Position numbers and translations under genes: made by a program. Below are positions 1 to 7,398 of a stretch of 20,137 nt of DNA, piece after piece. The stretch is from an uncultured Eggerthellaceae bacterium (GTDB lineage: Bacteria > Actinomycetota > Coriobacteriia > Coriobacteriales > Eggerthellaceae). Numbering within the stretch: the first letter of the stretch is position 1; every line of letters begins with the position of its first letter. The notes under the pieces are model-generated. The model was not told where the DNA came from and did no database searches. It saw only the letters and a list, made by a program, of their open reading frames with translations. Location of the stretch: the NCBI GenBank assembly GCA_949450265.1, contig CASTMW010000016.1:1-20137 (forward strand), in the 5' to 3' direction.

Positions 1-82
1 GTCGCGTGCGCCATCGGTATGACAGGTACGCAAGATGGGATGGCGGGTGCGGTTCCGCTCGTCTCGTTGAGGTGTATCAGGT

Positions 83-111
83 TTGACAGATAGGAGAATG
101 GTAGGTAAACG
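83..111 (+). promoter_or_regulatory. Candidate promoter of the symporter gene
   Basis: A perfect TTGACA (83-88) is followed, after 17 bases, by TAAACG (106-111), which matches the -10 consensus at only three of six positions. It lies about 40 bases upstream of the symporter ATG. The -35 box is good and the -10 box poor, so this is a weak inference. Confidence 0.3.
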
Positions 112-147
112 GGCTGTTGCGCGTAGCTTCATTCGGAAAGGGTCAAG

Positions 148-1776
148 ATGATAGCGAAGATACTGCTGGTGCTTGTGTTCGTGGCCATCGCCGTGGGCGT
201 GGGTATCTACTGCAACCGTTCCACCAAGACGGTGGACGGATTCGTGCTGGGCGGCCGCAAAGTGGGTCCCTGGATGAGCGCGTTCGCCTATGGAACCAGC
301 TATTTCAGCGCGGTGGTATTCGTGGGCTATGCGGGCCAGTTCGGCTTCAAATACGGTTTGGCGGCCACGTGGGCAGGCATCGGCAACGCCATCTTGGGCA
401 GTCTGCTGGCGTGGTGGGTGCTAGGTCCGCGCACGCGCGAGATCACACATCGGCTGGGTGCGCAGACCATGCCGGAGTTCTTCGGCAAGCGCTACGATTC
501 CAAGGCGCTGCGCATCGCAGCAGCGGTCATCATCTTCGTGTTCCTGATCCCCTACACCGCAAGCGTGTACAACGGGCTTTCGCGCCTGTTCGGCATGGCG
601 TTCGACCTGCCCTACGATGCGTGCGTGATCGGCATGGCGGTCATCACGTGCATCTATGTGGTGGTGGGCGGCTACATGGCCACCGTGATGAACGACTTCA
701 TCCAGGGTATCGTCATGCTGTTGGGCATCACGGCGGTGATCGTGGCGGTCATCATGAGCAACGGCGGCTTCAGCGAAGCTGTGGTGCAGCTCTCGCAGAT
801 CCCGGCCGAGGGCAGTGCCATGCAAGGGCCGTTCGTCAGCTTCTTCGGGCCCGACCTGTTCAACCTGTTGGGCGTAGTGATCCTGACGTCGTTGGGCACG
901 TGGGGTCTGCCGCAGATGGTGCAGAAGTTCTATGCCATCAAGAGCGGCCCTGCCGTGAAGCAAGGTGCCATCATCTCCACGCTGTTCGCGTTCGTGGTGG
1001 CGGGCGGCAGTTACTTCCTGGGCGGTTTCGGGCGCCTGTACGAAGGGCAGATCGAATATGCTGCGAACGGCATGCCCATCTACGACTCGGTGATCCCCAC
1101 CACGCTGCCCGATATCCTGATCGGGCTAGTGATCGTGCTGGTGCTATCGGCTAGCATGTCCACACTGAGCTCACTGGTGCTGACCTCGTCGTCCACCTTG
1201 ACCATCGACCTGATCAAGGGCAATTTCGTGAAGGACATGGATGAGAAGAAGCAGCTGGTCAGCATGCGTGCGCTGCTGGTGCTGTTCATTGCCATATCGG
1301 CCGCCATCGCGCTTCTGCAATATCACTCGTCCATCGTGTTCATCGCGCAGCTGATGGGCTATTCGTGGGGCGCGCTGGCCGGTGCGTTCTTAGGGCCGTT
1401 CCTATGGGGTCTGTACAAGAAGAAGGTGTCGAAGGCGGCAGTGTGGTGCTCGTTCGTCATCGGTGTGGGTCTGACGGCCACGAACATGATCATGGGGTTC
1501 GTGGGCACGCCGCTCATCGCAAGTCCCATCAACTGCGGCGCGCTGTGCATGTTGCTGTCGCTGGCCGTGGTGCCGTTGGTCAGTTTGGTCACGCCTGCGA
1601 AGGAGTTCCCGCTGGATCCGCCGTCGCGCCTGTCGGCTGCCGACCGTGAGTTCGAAGCCGAAGTGGCAGCTCAGGAAGCTGCAGGCGAGCCGGTGCCAGG
1701 CAGTGCCGAAGATGGTGCGCGCGAGGGCATCGCGCCAGCCGTGCAAGAGGCCATCGACACGGTGCGCAGTTCGTAG
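148..1776 (+). CDS. Sodium:solute symporter (SSS family) membrane transporter
   Basis: A 542-residue polytopic membrane protein that probably takes up an organic solute with sodium. The first helix begins at residue 2, and about a dozen further hydrophobic segments run to around residue 485. The SSS-family signature is recognisable at about residues 174-187 (GGYMATVMNDFIQG, compare the family's GGxxAVxxTDxxQ pattern). The substrate cannot be told: PanF- and PutP-like members look alike at this level. The last 55 residues form an acidic, Ala/Glu-rich cytoplasmic tail. The ATG is preceded by a GGAAAGG ribosome-binding site. The gene stands alone on the plus strand, convergent with the next operon, with a strong terminator just after it. 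The very long antisense frames across it are shadows caused by high GC. Confidence 0.9.
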   Translation: MIAKILLVLVFVAIAVGVGIYCNRSTKTVDGFVLGGRKVGPWMSAFAYGTSYFSAVVFVGYAGQFGFKYGLAATWAGIGNAILGSLLAWWVLGPRTREITHRLGAQTMPEFFGKRYDSKALRIAAAVIIFVFLIPYTASVYNGLSRLFGMAFDLPYDACVIGMAVITCIYVVVGGYMATVMNDFIQGIVMLLGITAVIVAVIMSNGGFSEAVVQLSQIPAEGSAMQGPFVSFFGPDLFNLLGVVILTSLGTWGLPQMVQKFYAIKSGPAVKQGAIISTLFAFVVAGGSYFLGGFGRLYEGQIEYAANGMPIYDSVIPTTLPDILIGLVIVLVLSASMSTLSSLVLTSSSTLTIDLIKGNFVKDMDEKKQLVSMRALLVLFIAISAAIALLQYHSSIVFIAQLMGYSWGALAGAFLGPFLWGLYKKKVSKAAVWCSFVIGVGLTATNMIMGFVGTPLIASPINCGALCMLLSLAVVPLVSLVTPAKEFPLDPPSRLSAADREFEAEVAAQEAAGEPVPGSAEDGAREGIAPAVQEAIDTVRSS

Positions 1777-1791
1777 AGAGATCTGCGGAAG

Positions 1792-1914
1792 GAAGAAGGC
1801 TCCGACATCATCTTGCGCTTGGCTTCGCGCATCGAAGAATGCGGTAAGGTATACCACATTCTTCTAGCGCTGCAGAATCGCGCTGCGATGACATCGGAGC
1901 CTTCTTCTTTTTTT
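1792..1914 (+). terminator. Long-loop intrinsic terminator after the symporter
   Basis: A perfect 14-bp inverted repeat (1792-1805 GAAGAAGGCTCCGA with 1894-1907 TCGGAGCCTTCTTC) is followed at once by seven T (1908-1914), so it would end plus-strand transcription. The arms are 88 bases apart. Inside lies a second perfect 8-bp repeat, GAAGAATG (1834-1841) with CATTCTTC (1857-1864), so the RNA could fold as a branched hairpin. There is no T-tract in the minus direction, so this is not an obvious terminator for the convergent operon. Confidence 0.75.
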
Positions 1915-2006
1915 ACCATTTCGCTCAAAAAGCCGAAAGATATGCAAGCTCGTCCAAAAAAGCCCACAGCGTCAAGCAGTTCCGACGGCCGTTGAGGCCA
2001 GCGGAG

Positions 2007-3248
2007 CTAGTAGCGGCTGTCGAAGATGCGCTTGGTCTTCTTCTCGCTGCGCGGGAGCTCGCCCACCGGCACGCCCTTCGCCTCGGGCGTACAACCGATC
2101 TTCGCCTTGAAGATGGTAGCCAGTTGTTGTTCGGCAGCTTCGCGCGCCGCCCCTTCAAGCGGCGTTTCGAACAGGACGGTCATCACATCGGTGCCGCTGA
2201 TGTTCTCGATCATCACCTGGTATTCGCTGGACGTGCCGTCGGTGATGGCGATGACCTCTTCGACCTGAGCGGGGAAGATGTTGCAGCCCTTCACCTTGAA
2301 CATGTCGTCGGTGCGACCGGTCAACGTGGCGATGCGCGGATGATGTTCGCCCAGCCCGCAGGTGCAGCTGCCGGGCAGGATGCGCGTCAGGTCGTGCGTA
2401 CGGTACCGGATGAGCGGCGCGCCCTGCTTGCGCAGCGTGGTGATGACCAGCTCGCCCTCTTCGCCATCGGGGAGCACACGTCCGGTGGCAGGGTCCACGA
2501 TCTCGATGTAGCAGTAGTCCTCGAAGATGTGCATGCCATGGTGCGCGTCGCAGCTGATGCCGATGCCCGGTCCGTAGATCTCGGTCAGGCCGTAGATGTC
2601 GTATATTTCGATGCCCAGTTCGTTCTGGATGCGCTGGCGCATCTTGTCGCCCCAACGTTCGCTGCCAATGACGCCCTTGCGCAGCGCCAGCTTGTCGCGC
2701 ATGTTCCGCTTCGTGATCTCTTCGGCCAGCAGCAGCGCGTAGGACGACGTGGCGCAGAGCACGGTGGATTGCAGGTCGCACATCATGCGCAGCTGCTTCT
2801 CGGTGTTGCCGGGGCCCATGGGGATGGCCATGGCGCCCAGCCGCTCGCAGCCCGCTTGGAAGCCGATGCCAGCGGTCCACAGGCCGTAGCCCGGCGTTAT
2901 CTGCACGCGATCCAGCACGCCCACCCCGGCTATCTCGAAGCAGCGCGCGAATTGGATGGCCCAGTCGGTGACGTCTTGGGCGGTGTAGGGGATGATAACC
3001 GGTGTGCCCGTGGTGCCGCTCGAGGAATGGATGCGCACGATTTCGGCATCGGGCACGGCTTGCAGCCCCAGTGGATAGGCGGCGCGCAGGTCGTCCTTCT
3101 CACTGAATGGCAGCTGCTCGAAGTCGGCTTGGCTGGCAACGTCGGCCACGTCCAGCCCGTCGAACTTCTTCGCATAGAAGTTCGAGCGGTCCTTGATGGT
3201 ACGCAGTTGCTCGCGGATCAGTTCCAGCTGCTCAGGCTTCATGTGCAT
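2007..3248 (-). CDS. paaK: Phenylacetate-CoA ligase family protein (aryl-acetate:CoA ligase)
   Basis: A 413-residue adenylate-forming enzyme of the PaaK family, expected to join phenylacetate or indoleacetate to CoA using ATP. Visible motifs are the phosphate-binding SSSGTTGTP (75-83), YGLTEIYGPG (219-228), RYRTHDLT (281-288) and the hinge GRTDDMFKVKG (311-321). A cysteine pair (SCTCG, about 294-298) is typical of this family. Its length is close to the usual 430. The start ATG at 3248 lies within the end of iorB (17-nt overlap) and has an AAGGGA site upstream; ATG 3242 is an alternative. The overlap with iorB argues that the ligase acts on the aryl-acetyl-CoA/aryl-acetate pair produced by IorAB, as in other anaerobes with this gene trio. 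Exact substrate and direction are inferred; the symbol names the family. Confidence 0.85.
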   Translation of the reverse strand: MHMKPEQLELIREQLRTIKDRSNFYAKKFDGLDVADVASQADFEQLPFSEKDDLRAAYPLGLQAVPDAEIVRIHSSSGTTGTPVIIPYTAQDVTDWAIQFARCFEIAGVGVLDRVQITPGYGLWTAGIGFQAGCERLGAMAIPMGPGNTEKQLRMMCDLQSTVLCATSSYALLLAEEITKRNMRDKLALRKGVIGSERWGDKMRQRIQNELGIEIYDIYGLTEIYGPGIGISCDAHHGMHIFEDYCYIEIVDPATGRVLPDGEEGELVITTLRKQGAPLIRYRTHDLTRILPGSCTCGLGEHHPRIATLTGRTDDMFKVKGCNIFPAQVEEVIAITDGTSSEYQVMIENISGTDVMTVLFETPLEGAAREAAEQQLATIFKAKIGCTPEAKGVPVGELPRSEKKTKRIFDSRY

Positions 3249-3930
3249 AACGGTCGATCCCTTCAGCCACCTCGTCGATGGCGTCGATGTTCATCTGAGC
3301 GAATTGCGGTTTGACGCAGGTGCGCACGGCGCCCTTCAGGTCGTCGATGGAAAGCGGCATGCAGTACTGCGCCACGGCCGCTCCCAGAAGCACGCTGTTC
3401 AGCACCTTGCGGTTGTTGCCAAGCGCATCGGTCACCGCCATGTCGTTCACGGCGATCAGCCGATGGTGCGGCGCGGCATTGCGCCTACTGCGCATGCTGG
3501 AAGTGGCGAAGGTATCGGAAGTGGAGGCGATGCGCGCTGCCACGTGGTTGTAGAAGGTCAGCTTGATGCCTTCGACCAGTTCCGCAGAACGGTAGGGGGC
3601 AGACCCCAGCGCTGCGGAGATGGGGTCGACAGCGGTGGTGGCGGTGACCACGGTGCCGCCGGGAGCCAGATAGTCCAAGCAACGGGCCGCTTCGCCCGGC
3701 TCGAACGCGATGATCAGGTTAGCGGTGCCGTGGGTGACGAGCGGCGCATGAACGTCCTCTCCGTTGTTGCCCATGCGCACGTGGCTGACCACGCTGCCGC
3801 CGCGCTGCGCCATGCCGATGGTCTCAGCGGTGCGCACTTGCCAGCCCTTGGCCGCTGCGGCCATGGCCAGCACCTTCGCAGCCAACACGGTGCCTTGGCC
3901 GCCAACGCCGGTCAGCAGGATATTAACCAT
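3232..3930 (-). CDS. iorB: Indolepyruvate:ferredoxin oxidoreductase, beta subunit
   Basis: A 232-residue gamma-type 2-oxoacid:ferredoxin oxidoreductase subunit. It begins MVNILLTGVGGQG, with the family glycine motif GVGGQGT at residues 8-14 and MAQRGGSV at 40-47. It pairs with IorA to decarboxylate indole-, phenyl- or hydroxyphenyl-pyruvate to the acyl-CoA. I chose ATG 3930, not a longer frame from 3966, because AGGAGG lies just upstream and homologues begin at this point. It overlaps the iorA stop by 8 nt and the ligase start by 17 nt, so the three are translationally coupled. A Ser/Arg-rich stretch of about 20 residues (roughly residues 146-166) looks like an insertion relative to the usual IorB; the reading frame stays open through it. 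Confidence 0.9.
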   Translation of the reverse strand: MVNILLTGVGGQGTVLAAKVLAMAAAAKGWQVRTAETIGMAQRGGSVVSHVRMGNNGEDVHAPLVTHGTANLIIAFEPGEAARCLDYLAPGGTVVTATTAVDPISAALGSAPYRSAELVEGIKLTFYNHVAARIASTSDTFATSSMRSRRNAAPHHRLIAVNDMAVTDALGNNRKVLNSVLLGAAVAQYCMPLSIDDLKGAVRTCVKPQFAQMNIDAIDEVAEGIDRYAHEA

Positions 3931-6874
3931 TCGCGTCCTCGCCTCCTGCGTTCGCGTCGCTTGCATCAGAGGTGCCGCCGATGTTCACGGTAAGGGCGCC
4001 GCCGAACAGCGCCAGCGGATCGAGTTCCACCGATCCCACTTCCTTGTTGCGGATGGTCCCCGAAGGCTGTTGGGCCGGTTCCTGTTCGGACGATCGGTCG
4101 TCGACATCGGCATCGGCGTCGGTGCCGGCCTGTGCTGGCGGTCCAGTCGTGGTCTTAGCTTCGGCCGTGTCTGCGTCGGAAGCCTGGTTAGCCCCGCCCG
4201 TGTTACCGGTCGAAGGCTTCACAGCATCGGACGCCGTCGCAGTATCCGAGGCTTCATCGGGTTCCGGCTCGGTCTCGGCGGGAGGCAGCGTGTCGCCTAC
4301 CTCTTCGATGCTCGAGCGCTCGTCGGCTAGCAGCTCGGTTGCCGTTTTGCGCGTATTCGTCAGGTTCCGCGCGGTACCGCTGCCCACGCGCACGCTGCCC
4401 TGGTCGCGCGCCGCATAATCCAGCATGGTGGGCACGCCGATGGCGCCGAACGGACACACCTGTGTGCAAAGGCCACACCCGTTGCACAGGCTGGGGTCGA
4501 TGACCGCCTGGCCGCGCAGGCCGCTCTTGCGCCCGCGCGCGTCGGGATTGAACGCGATGGCCGGGCAGCCGATGTCGGTGATACAGCGCTTGCAGCCCGT
4601 GCATACCTCCGGATCGACTTCGGCTGGGATGCCGAACGGCTTCATCCAGATGCAGGGGCTTTGGAAGATGACCGCTGATGGCCCTGCGTGGCGCAGCGCG
4701 CGGGTGGTCATCTCTTCGGCTTGCGTGCGATCGAGCGGATCGGCGTACAGGATCAGGTCAACGCCCATGGCTTCCAGCATGGCATCGATGCGGATCGGGT
4801 CGCGCCGCTCGCCCATGAGCGTGATGCCGGTGCCCGGGTGGGGCTGGCTGCCGGTCATGGCGGTGGTGGCATTATCCAGCACGGCGATGGTGATGTCATG
4901 TCCGTTGTACACGGCGTTCACGATGCCGGTCATGCCGCTGGCGAAGAACGTGGAATCGCCGACGAAGGCCACCTGCTTGCGCCCCGGTTCCACCGTGGCG
5001 AACCCTTGCGCCATGGTGATGCCTGCGCCCATGCACAGGCATGTGTCCACCGCAGCCAGCGGCAGCGCATTGCCCAGCGTATAACAGCCGATGTCGCCGC
5101 AGAGGATGGCGTCGTCGCGACGCACGCCCATCTTGTCCAGCGCGCCCTTCACAGCGTAGAACGCCCCACGATGCGGGCATCCTGCGCACAGGACGGGCGG
5201 TCGCGGCGGCAGTGTGCCTTGGTAGTGCAGAAGCGCGTCGGCTCCCAGTTGCGTGTCAACCAGCGATACCAGCGAAACGCGCGGCACCTCGGGCGTGATC
5301 GGCACAGATACGGCTTCGGCAGATGCGCTCGAAGCGCCTGCCGCGCCTGCTGCCGCGCCCCCGGTGGCCTCAAGATCGCTTGCCAGAGCCTTCGATGCGG
5401 GCGAGCGATACCGTGCGGCATGGGCTTGCCGCCGCCGCGCCGCGCTCTGTGCTTGTCGACGGCTGGCCGCGCTTTGGGCGTGCCGCTGCGCCACGCGTTC
5501 GGGAGCGGGCGTCTCTGGTTGATACGCTTGCAGTTCGGCTGCCACCCCGATCAGCCCGATGCGACGCTCGGACTCGGACGGCTCTTCACGCACATGGTCG
5601 GGCAGGCGATGTGCGCCCCGACGCTCATGGGTAGTGGACCCGCGCTTCGCCTCTTTCGGCTCTGCTGCTTTGGCGTCGTTCGCGTCGTTGGTATTGGTGG
5701 CCTCGTTCGGTTCGGGCCGCACCACAGGCGTAGGCACCGGCACCTTCGTGTACTCGTCGAAGAAGTGTGCGATGGCATAGGCCATATTCTCGGTGGAGTT
5801 CTCGCCGCGCGTGGGCGCTTCGCCGGTCAGCCTGCCGTGGATATGCGCCGACAGGAACCCGCCGGACGCGGCCACCATCAGGCTCTCTTCCAGCGTGGAG
5901 TCCAACTCTTCCAGCACCAGCACGTGCGAAAGCCCGTTCATGAAGCGACGGGCGACACGATTATTGAACGGGTACGCGATACCCATCTGCATGAAGCGGT
6001 ACGGGGGGATCTTCGCGCCCGCCGCCGCGCCGCCTGCGCGTTCAGTCAGCCGCTCCAGCATCTCCAGCGCCTCGCGTGCATACTGCGTGGACACGCCACC
6101 GCAGACAATGCCCAGATACGGGGCCTCGCCCATGACGCCCGGTGCGCTCTGGCCTACCTTCTCGAACGATGGGAAGAACTGCGCGTAATGAGGGTCCAGC
6201 GAGAAGATGCGCGTCATACTGTTCAGGCGGTCGTTGATCTGTCCATGCGCCTCGAATGAGCGCTTGGGGAAGATGACCCAGCGATCGGCATCGTGCTTGA
6301 AGCCGCCGCCTGCCAGTGGGCGTGCTGCTGTGGTGTCCTCCACGTCGAAGAACGTGGAAGCATGGTTGATGCGGGTGGTGGGTCGCACGATGACCGGCGT
6401 GCCGTATTCCTCGGACAGCTCGAAGGCAGCCTTCATCATGGCGAAGCCCTGCTCGGGCGTGGCCGGATCGAACACAGGCACCTTCGCGAATGCAGCGAAC
6501 CGGCGCGTATCCTGTTCGGTCTGGGACGAGATGGGACCCGGGTCGTCGGCCACGAACAGCACCAGACCGCCGCGGATGCCCACGTAGTTCAGGCTGAGCA
6601 ACGCGTCACTGGCAACGTTCAAGCCTACCTGCTTGCAGGTAAACAGCGCTCGCGCCCCGCTCATGGCAGCAGCGGCGCACACTTCTAGCGCGGCCTTCTC
6701 GTTGGTGGACCATTCCACATGCACGCCCTGCGCGCGGCCGCTCCCTTGCAGGCGCGCCACGGTTTCCACGAGCTCTGAGGAAGGGGTACCCGGGTAGCCT
6801 GCCACCACGCTGACGCCGGCTTCCAACGCAGCATGCGCGAAAGCCTCGTTGCCCATGAGCAGCTTCTTCGTCAC
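3923..6874 (-). CDS. iorA: Indolepyruvate:ferredoxin oxidoreductase, alpha subunit, with long linker and acidic tail
   Basis: The catalytic subunit, about 983 residues against roughly 600-650 in most IorA proteins. The N-terminal pyrimidine-binding half contains GYPGTPSSE (about 26-34) and NEKAALE. The second half has CAGCPHRG (563-570) and a thiamine diphosphate site near GDSTFF (about 640) and DNATTAMTG (about 667). Two ferredoxin-type clusters follow: CTGCKRC (758-764) and CNGCGLC (797-803) with CPFGAI. Extra sequence comes in two blocks: a 145-residue low-complexity linker (about 380-525, rich in A, R, Q and E) between the halves, and an acidic Asp/Ala/Thr-rich tail from about 820. GTG 6874 is chosen because AAGGGGA precedes it and homologues start at KKLLMGNEA; ATG 6919 in the same frame lacks a ribosome-binding site. 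Confidence 0.92.
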   Translation of the reverse strand: MTKKLLMGNEAFAHAALEAGVSVVAGYPGTPSSELVETVARLQGSGRAQGVHVEWSTNEKAALEVCAAAAMSGARALFTCKQVGLNVASDALLSLNYVGIRGGLVLFVADDPGPISSQTEQDTRRFAAFAKVPVFDPATPEQGFAMMKAAFELSEEYGTPVIVRPTTRINHASTFFDVEDTTAARPLAGGGFKHDADRWVIFPKRSFEAHGQINDRLNSMTRIFSLDPHYAQFFPSFEKVGQSAPGVMGEAPYLGIVCGGVSTQYAREALEMLERLTERAGGAAAGAKIPPYRFMQMGIAYPFNNRVARRFMNGLSHVLVLEELDSTLEESLMVAASGGFLSAHIHGRLTGEAPTRGENSTENMAYAIAHFFDEYTKVPVPTPVVRPEPNEATNTNDANDAKAAEPKEAKRGSTTHERRGAHRLPDHVREEPSESERRIGLIGVAAELQAYQPETPAPERVAQRHAQSAASRRQAQSAARRRQAHAARYRSPASKALASDLEATGGAAAGAAGASSASAEAVSVPITPEVPRVSLVSLVDTQLGADALLHYQGTLPPRPPVLCAGCPHRGAFYAVKGALDKMGVRRDDAILCGDIGCYTLGNALPLAAVDTCLCMGAGITMAQGFATVEPGRKQVAFVGDSTFFASGMTGIVNAVYNGHDITIAVLDNATTAMTGSQPHPGTGITLMGERRDPIRIDAMLEAMGVDLILYADPLDRTQAEEMTTRALRHAGPSAVIFQSPCIWMKPFGIPAEVDPEVCTGCKRCITDIGCPAIAFNPDARGRKSGLRGQAVIDPSLCNGCGLCTQVCPFGAIGVPTMLDYAARDQGSVRVGSGTARNLTNTRKTATELLADERSSIEEVGDTLPPAETEPEPDEASDTATASDAVKPSTGNTGGANQASDADTAEAKTTTGPPAQAGTDADADVDDRSSEQEPAQQPSGTIRNKEVGSVELDPLALFGGALTVNIGGTSDASDANAGGEDANG

Positions 6875-6927
6875 CCTCGGTTCCCCTTCAGCCGAGCTTG
6901 GTTCGGCATCGTGTTGCATGGGAGGCG

Positions 6928-7398
6928 CTATGCCTGGGCCATGCTCTCCTTCATCTGGCGGATCTTATCCCGCATGTCGGCGCTGCCGCAGCCGAGCATC
7001 TGCACGGCCAAGATAGCAGCGTTCTTGGCGCCATTGATGGCAACGCAGGCCACCGGGACGCCACTGGGCATCTGCACCATGGACAGCAGGCTGTCCAGGC
7101 CGCCCAGATCGCTGGTCTTCATGGGCACCGCCACCACGGGCAGCGGCGTGTAGGCGGCCACCACGCCGCCCAGATGTGCTGCTTTGCCCGCTGCCGCCAC
7201 GATGACGCGCATGCCGCGCTCTTCGGCGCTGGCGGCCCATGCGTGCACTTCATCGGGCTTGCGATGCGCGCTGGCCACCTTCACTTCAAAGGGCACGCCC
7301 ATCTCTTCCAGCTGCGCCATGCACGGCTCCATGGCTGGCATGTCGCTCTTGGACCCCATGATGATGCCGACCAGCGGCTGTTCTGAAGACTTGTTCAT
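6928..7398 (-). CDS. purE: 5-(carboxyamino)imidazole ribonucleotide mutase
   Basis: A 156-residue PurE, which moves the carboxyl group of N5-CAIR to give CAIR in de novo purine synthesis. Diagnostic motifs are GSKSDMP (15-21), SAHRKPD (43-49), the AHLGG segment and SLLSMVQMPSGVPV. Length is normal. The start is fixed by an ATGA overlap: ATG at 7398 shares bases with the TGA of the upstream membrane-protein gene, pointing to translational coupling. An in-frame TTG at 7416 has no good ribosome-binding site. No purK is visible nearby. Its stop is 53 nt from the chosen iorA start, so purE appears to be co-transcribed with an aromatic-fermentation module and not with purA-purD. Confidence 0.93.
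   Translation of the reverse strand: MNKSSEQPLVGIIMGSKSDMPAMEPCMAQLEEMGVPFEVKVASAHRKPDEVHAWAASAEERGMRVIVAAAGKAAHLGGVVAAYTPLPVVAVPMKTSDLGGLDSLLSMVQMPSGVPVACVAINGAKNAAILAVQMLGCGSADMRDKIRQMKESMAQA

Noticed and set aside
1992..3314. A 440-codon plus-strand open frame opposite the phenylacetate-CoA ligase gene
   Set aside because: The minus strand carries all the ligase motifs; the plus frame has an antisense-like composition.
4688..6259. A 523-codon plus-strand open frame opposite iorA
   Set aside because: It is His/Arg/Gly-rich antisense of a clear gene. High GC keeps stops away, and it has no domain or ribosome-binding support.
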